From Candidatus Parcubacteria bacterium (GTDB lineage Bacteria; Patescibacteriota; Minisyncoccia; Phycocordibacterales; UBA6065): a stretch of DNA of 11,391 bases. This document shows, in pieces, positions 10,754 through 11,391 of the stretch. Under the pieces are notes generated by a model. The model searched no databases. It was not told the DNA's origin and saw nothing but the letters and a program-made list of their open reading frames with translations. The stretch lies in the NCBI GenBank assembly GCA_019661795.1, contig JAIFWQ010000006.1, positions 1 to 11,391 on the forward strand, read 5' to 3'. Numbering within the stretch: the first letter of the stretch is position 1; each line of letters opens with the position of its first letter. Position numbers and translations under genes: made by a program.

Positions 10754-11236
10754 TTAAAAGATATCCCTGTCGATGGCTTTCATCGCCGCGGCGGCGATGA
10801 ACGAGCCGAGAAGCCCGAAGAAAAGATCGCCCATGGTGTCGCTGTTCCCCGCCTGCGCCATCTGATTCGGGCTCGCGAGATTCATATGGAAAAATACGAT
10901 GCGGACATAATCGAATCCATATTCCAAGAGCTCCCACAGAACCCCGATGAGCGCCGCGACGGCCAGTATGACGAAAACGTTCTTCAGGAATTCGCGGTGG
11001 AATATGTGCAGGCGCGGATACCGGCGGATGATCCACGCGAGGCCGATGGCGAGGGCGACGCCCCCGACGAAATGGGTCAGCGCGTCATAGCCGAAAAAGC
11101 CCGTATTGCAGCCGAGATGCGGCAGGCACGCCGCATTCCTCATCCAGCCGAAAGGCTTGCTCCCGAGCGACATGAGGATGAAAAGCGATATGAACGCCGA
11201 GAACCATGCCTGAAGCCGAGAGGTTTTTATTTCCAT
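10754..11236 (-). CDS. Integral membrane protein, YjdF/DUF2238-like
   Basis: A 160-aa protein with about four membrane helices: FSAFISLFILMSLGS (about 12-26), an ALTHFVGGVALAIGLAWII segment (about 51-69), VFVILAVAALIGVLWELLEYG (about 87-107) and FGLLGSFIAAAAMKAI near the end. The acidic and His residues within these helices (YDALTHFVGG, GVLWELLEYGFD, DTMGDLFFG) follow the pattern of YjdF/DUF2238-type membrane proteins, whose function is not known. Two Cys at about 36 and 42 lie in the first outer loop. It ends 17 nt before the peptidoglycan-binding gene. The family call rests on motif recall and is only moderately sure. Confidence 0.75.
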   Translation of the reverse strand: MEIKTSRLQAWFSAFISLFILMSLGSKPFGWMRNAACLPHLGCNTGFFGYDALTHFVGGVALAIGLAWIIRRYPRLHIFHREFLKNVFVILAVAALIGVLWELLEYGFDYVRIVFFHMNLASPNQMAQAGNSDTMGDLFFGLLGSFIAAAAMKAIDRDIF

Positions 11237-11265
11237 AGGGATCGACAGATCCTGCCGGTATAGTA
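11237..11265 (-). promoter_or_regulatory. Weak promoter and leader hairpin before the YjdF-like gene
   Basis: The minus strand shows TACTAT (11260-11265) as a possible -10. A short leader then contains GGATC and GATCC arms around a 4-nt loop directly before the ATG. There is no Shine-Dalgarno at normal distance. The small hairpin could mask or position the start codon. Confidence 0.3.
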
Positions 11266-11274
11266 CGAAGCTTT

Positions 11275-11391
11275 CTAAGGAGAGACGCTCTTGACGAACG
11301 CGTTCAGATCATCTGTGACCTCTATGGCTTTCAGGGTATAGAGATCTTTTCGGGTGTTGTATGCGCCTTTATACGTGCTCCGGGCCGCGGT
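11275..11391 (-). CDS. 3' end of an unidentified gene (runs off the right edge)
   Basis: The last 38 codons of a minus-strand frame end in TAG at 11275-11277. The visible C-terminus includes YKGAYNTRKDLYTLKAIEV and ends NAFVKSVSP. Codon use matches the neighbouring genes (C/G-ending codons dominate), which supports real coding. I cannot assign a family from this fragment. It lies 38 nt upstream of the YjdF-like gene on the same strand, with no terminator hairpin of note between them. Confidence 0.55.
   Translation of the reverse strand, partial: TAARSTYKGAYNTRKDLYTLKAIEVTDDLNAFVKSVSP

Noticed and set aside
10724..11263. 179-codon plus-strand frame opposite the YjdF-like gene
   Set aside because: Composition is charge-rich and repetitive, as in antisense frames. 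The minus-strand frame has clear membrane helices and conserved motifs.
1..11391. CRISPR arrays, tRNA or rRNA genes, insertion sequences, att sites
   Set aside because: I saw no regularly spaced repeats, no cloverleaf with a CCA-type end or T-loop consensus, and no transposase or terminal inverted repeats. The 2660-2682 repeat has only two units.

Overview
The window looks like chromosome from a streamlined bacterium, most likely Patescibacteria (Candidate Phyla Radiation), perhaps the Parcubacteria side. That placement is inferred from gene style, not from a marker tree. The signs are short housekeeping proteins (SHMT 389 aa, SecE 61 aa), intergenic gaps of about 4-80 bp, several small single-pass envelope proteins, rplK without an adjacent rplA, and few Shine-Dalgarno sequences. 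TGA is used as a stop by at least two small ORFs, so the UGA-Gly code is not indicated.

Left part (1-5430): an island of pyrimidine deoxynucleotide and one-carbon genes. On the minus strand are a partial dUTPase-family gene, thymidylate kinase, two small orphan ORFs, serine hydroxymethyltransferase (glyA) and a dCMP-deaminase-family gene. On the plus strand are a 43-63 aa orphan, then an operon of a thymidylate-synthase-family gene, dihydrofolate reductase and a Dcd/dUTPase-fold gene. FolD sits further right (7545-8399). Taken at face value this is the complete thymidylate cycle: SHMT makes methylene-THF, ThyA uses it, DHFR recycles DHF, and Tmk phosphorylates dTMP.

Several of these enzymes carry specificity-changing residues. 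The ThyA homologue has Asp182 where ThyA has its uracil-reading Asn (E. coli N177), as dCMP hydroxymethylase does. The Dcd-like protein lacks the deaminase Glu. The partial Dut is altered in motifs I and III. I propose, as a testable hypothesis, that the cluster works on deoxycytidylate: dCTP to dCMP, to 5-methyl-dCMP, then deamination by the divergently paired deaminase to dTMP.

Middle (5440-8453): rplK, nusG and secE (minus), then a SIMPL-domain membrane protein and folD. Right part (8493-11391): envelope proteins on the minus strand: a single-pass anchored protein, a DUF2914-type multipass protein, a peptidoglycan-binding-domain protein, a YjdF/DUF2238-like membrane protein, and the 3' end of an unidentified gene.

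Regulation: at least six genes have a -10 hexamer ending exactly 6 nt before the ATG (five of them extended, TGn before the hexamer), which predicts leaderless mRNAs. Several of these promoters directly abut, or overlap, the intrinsic terminator of the preceding gene.
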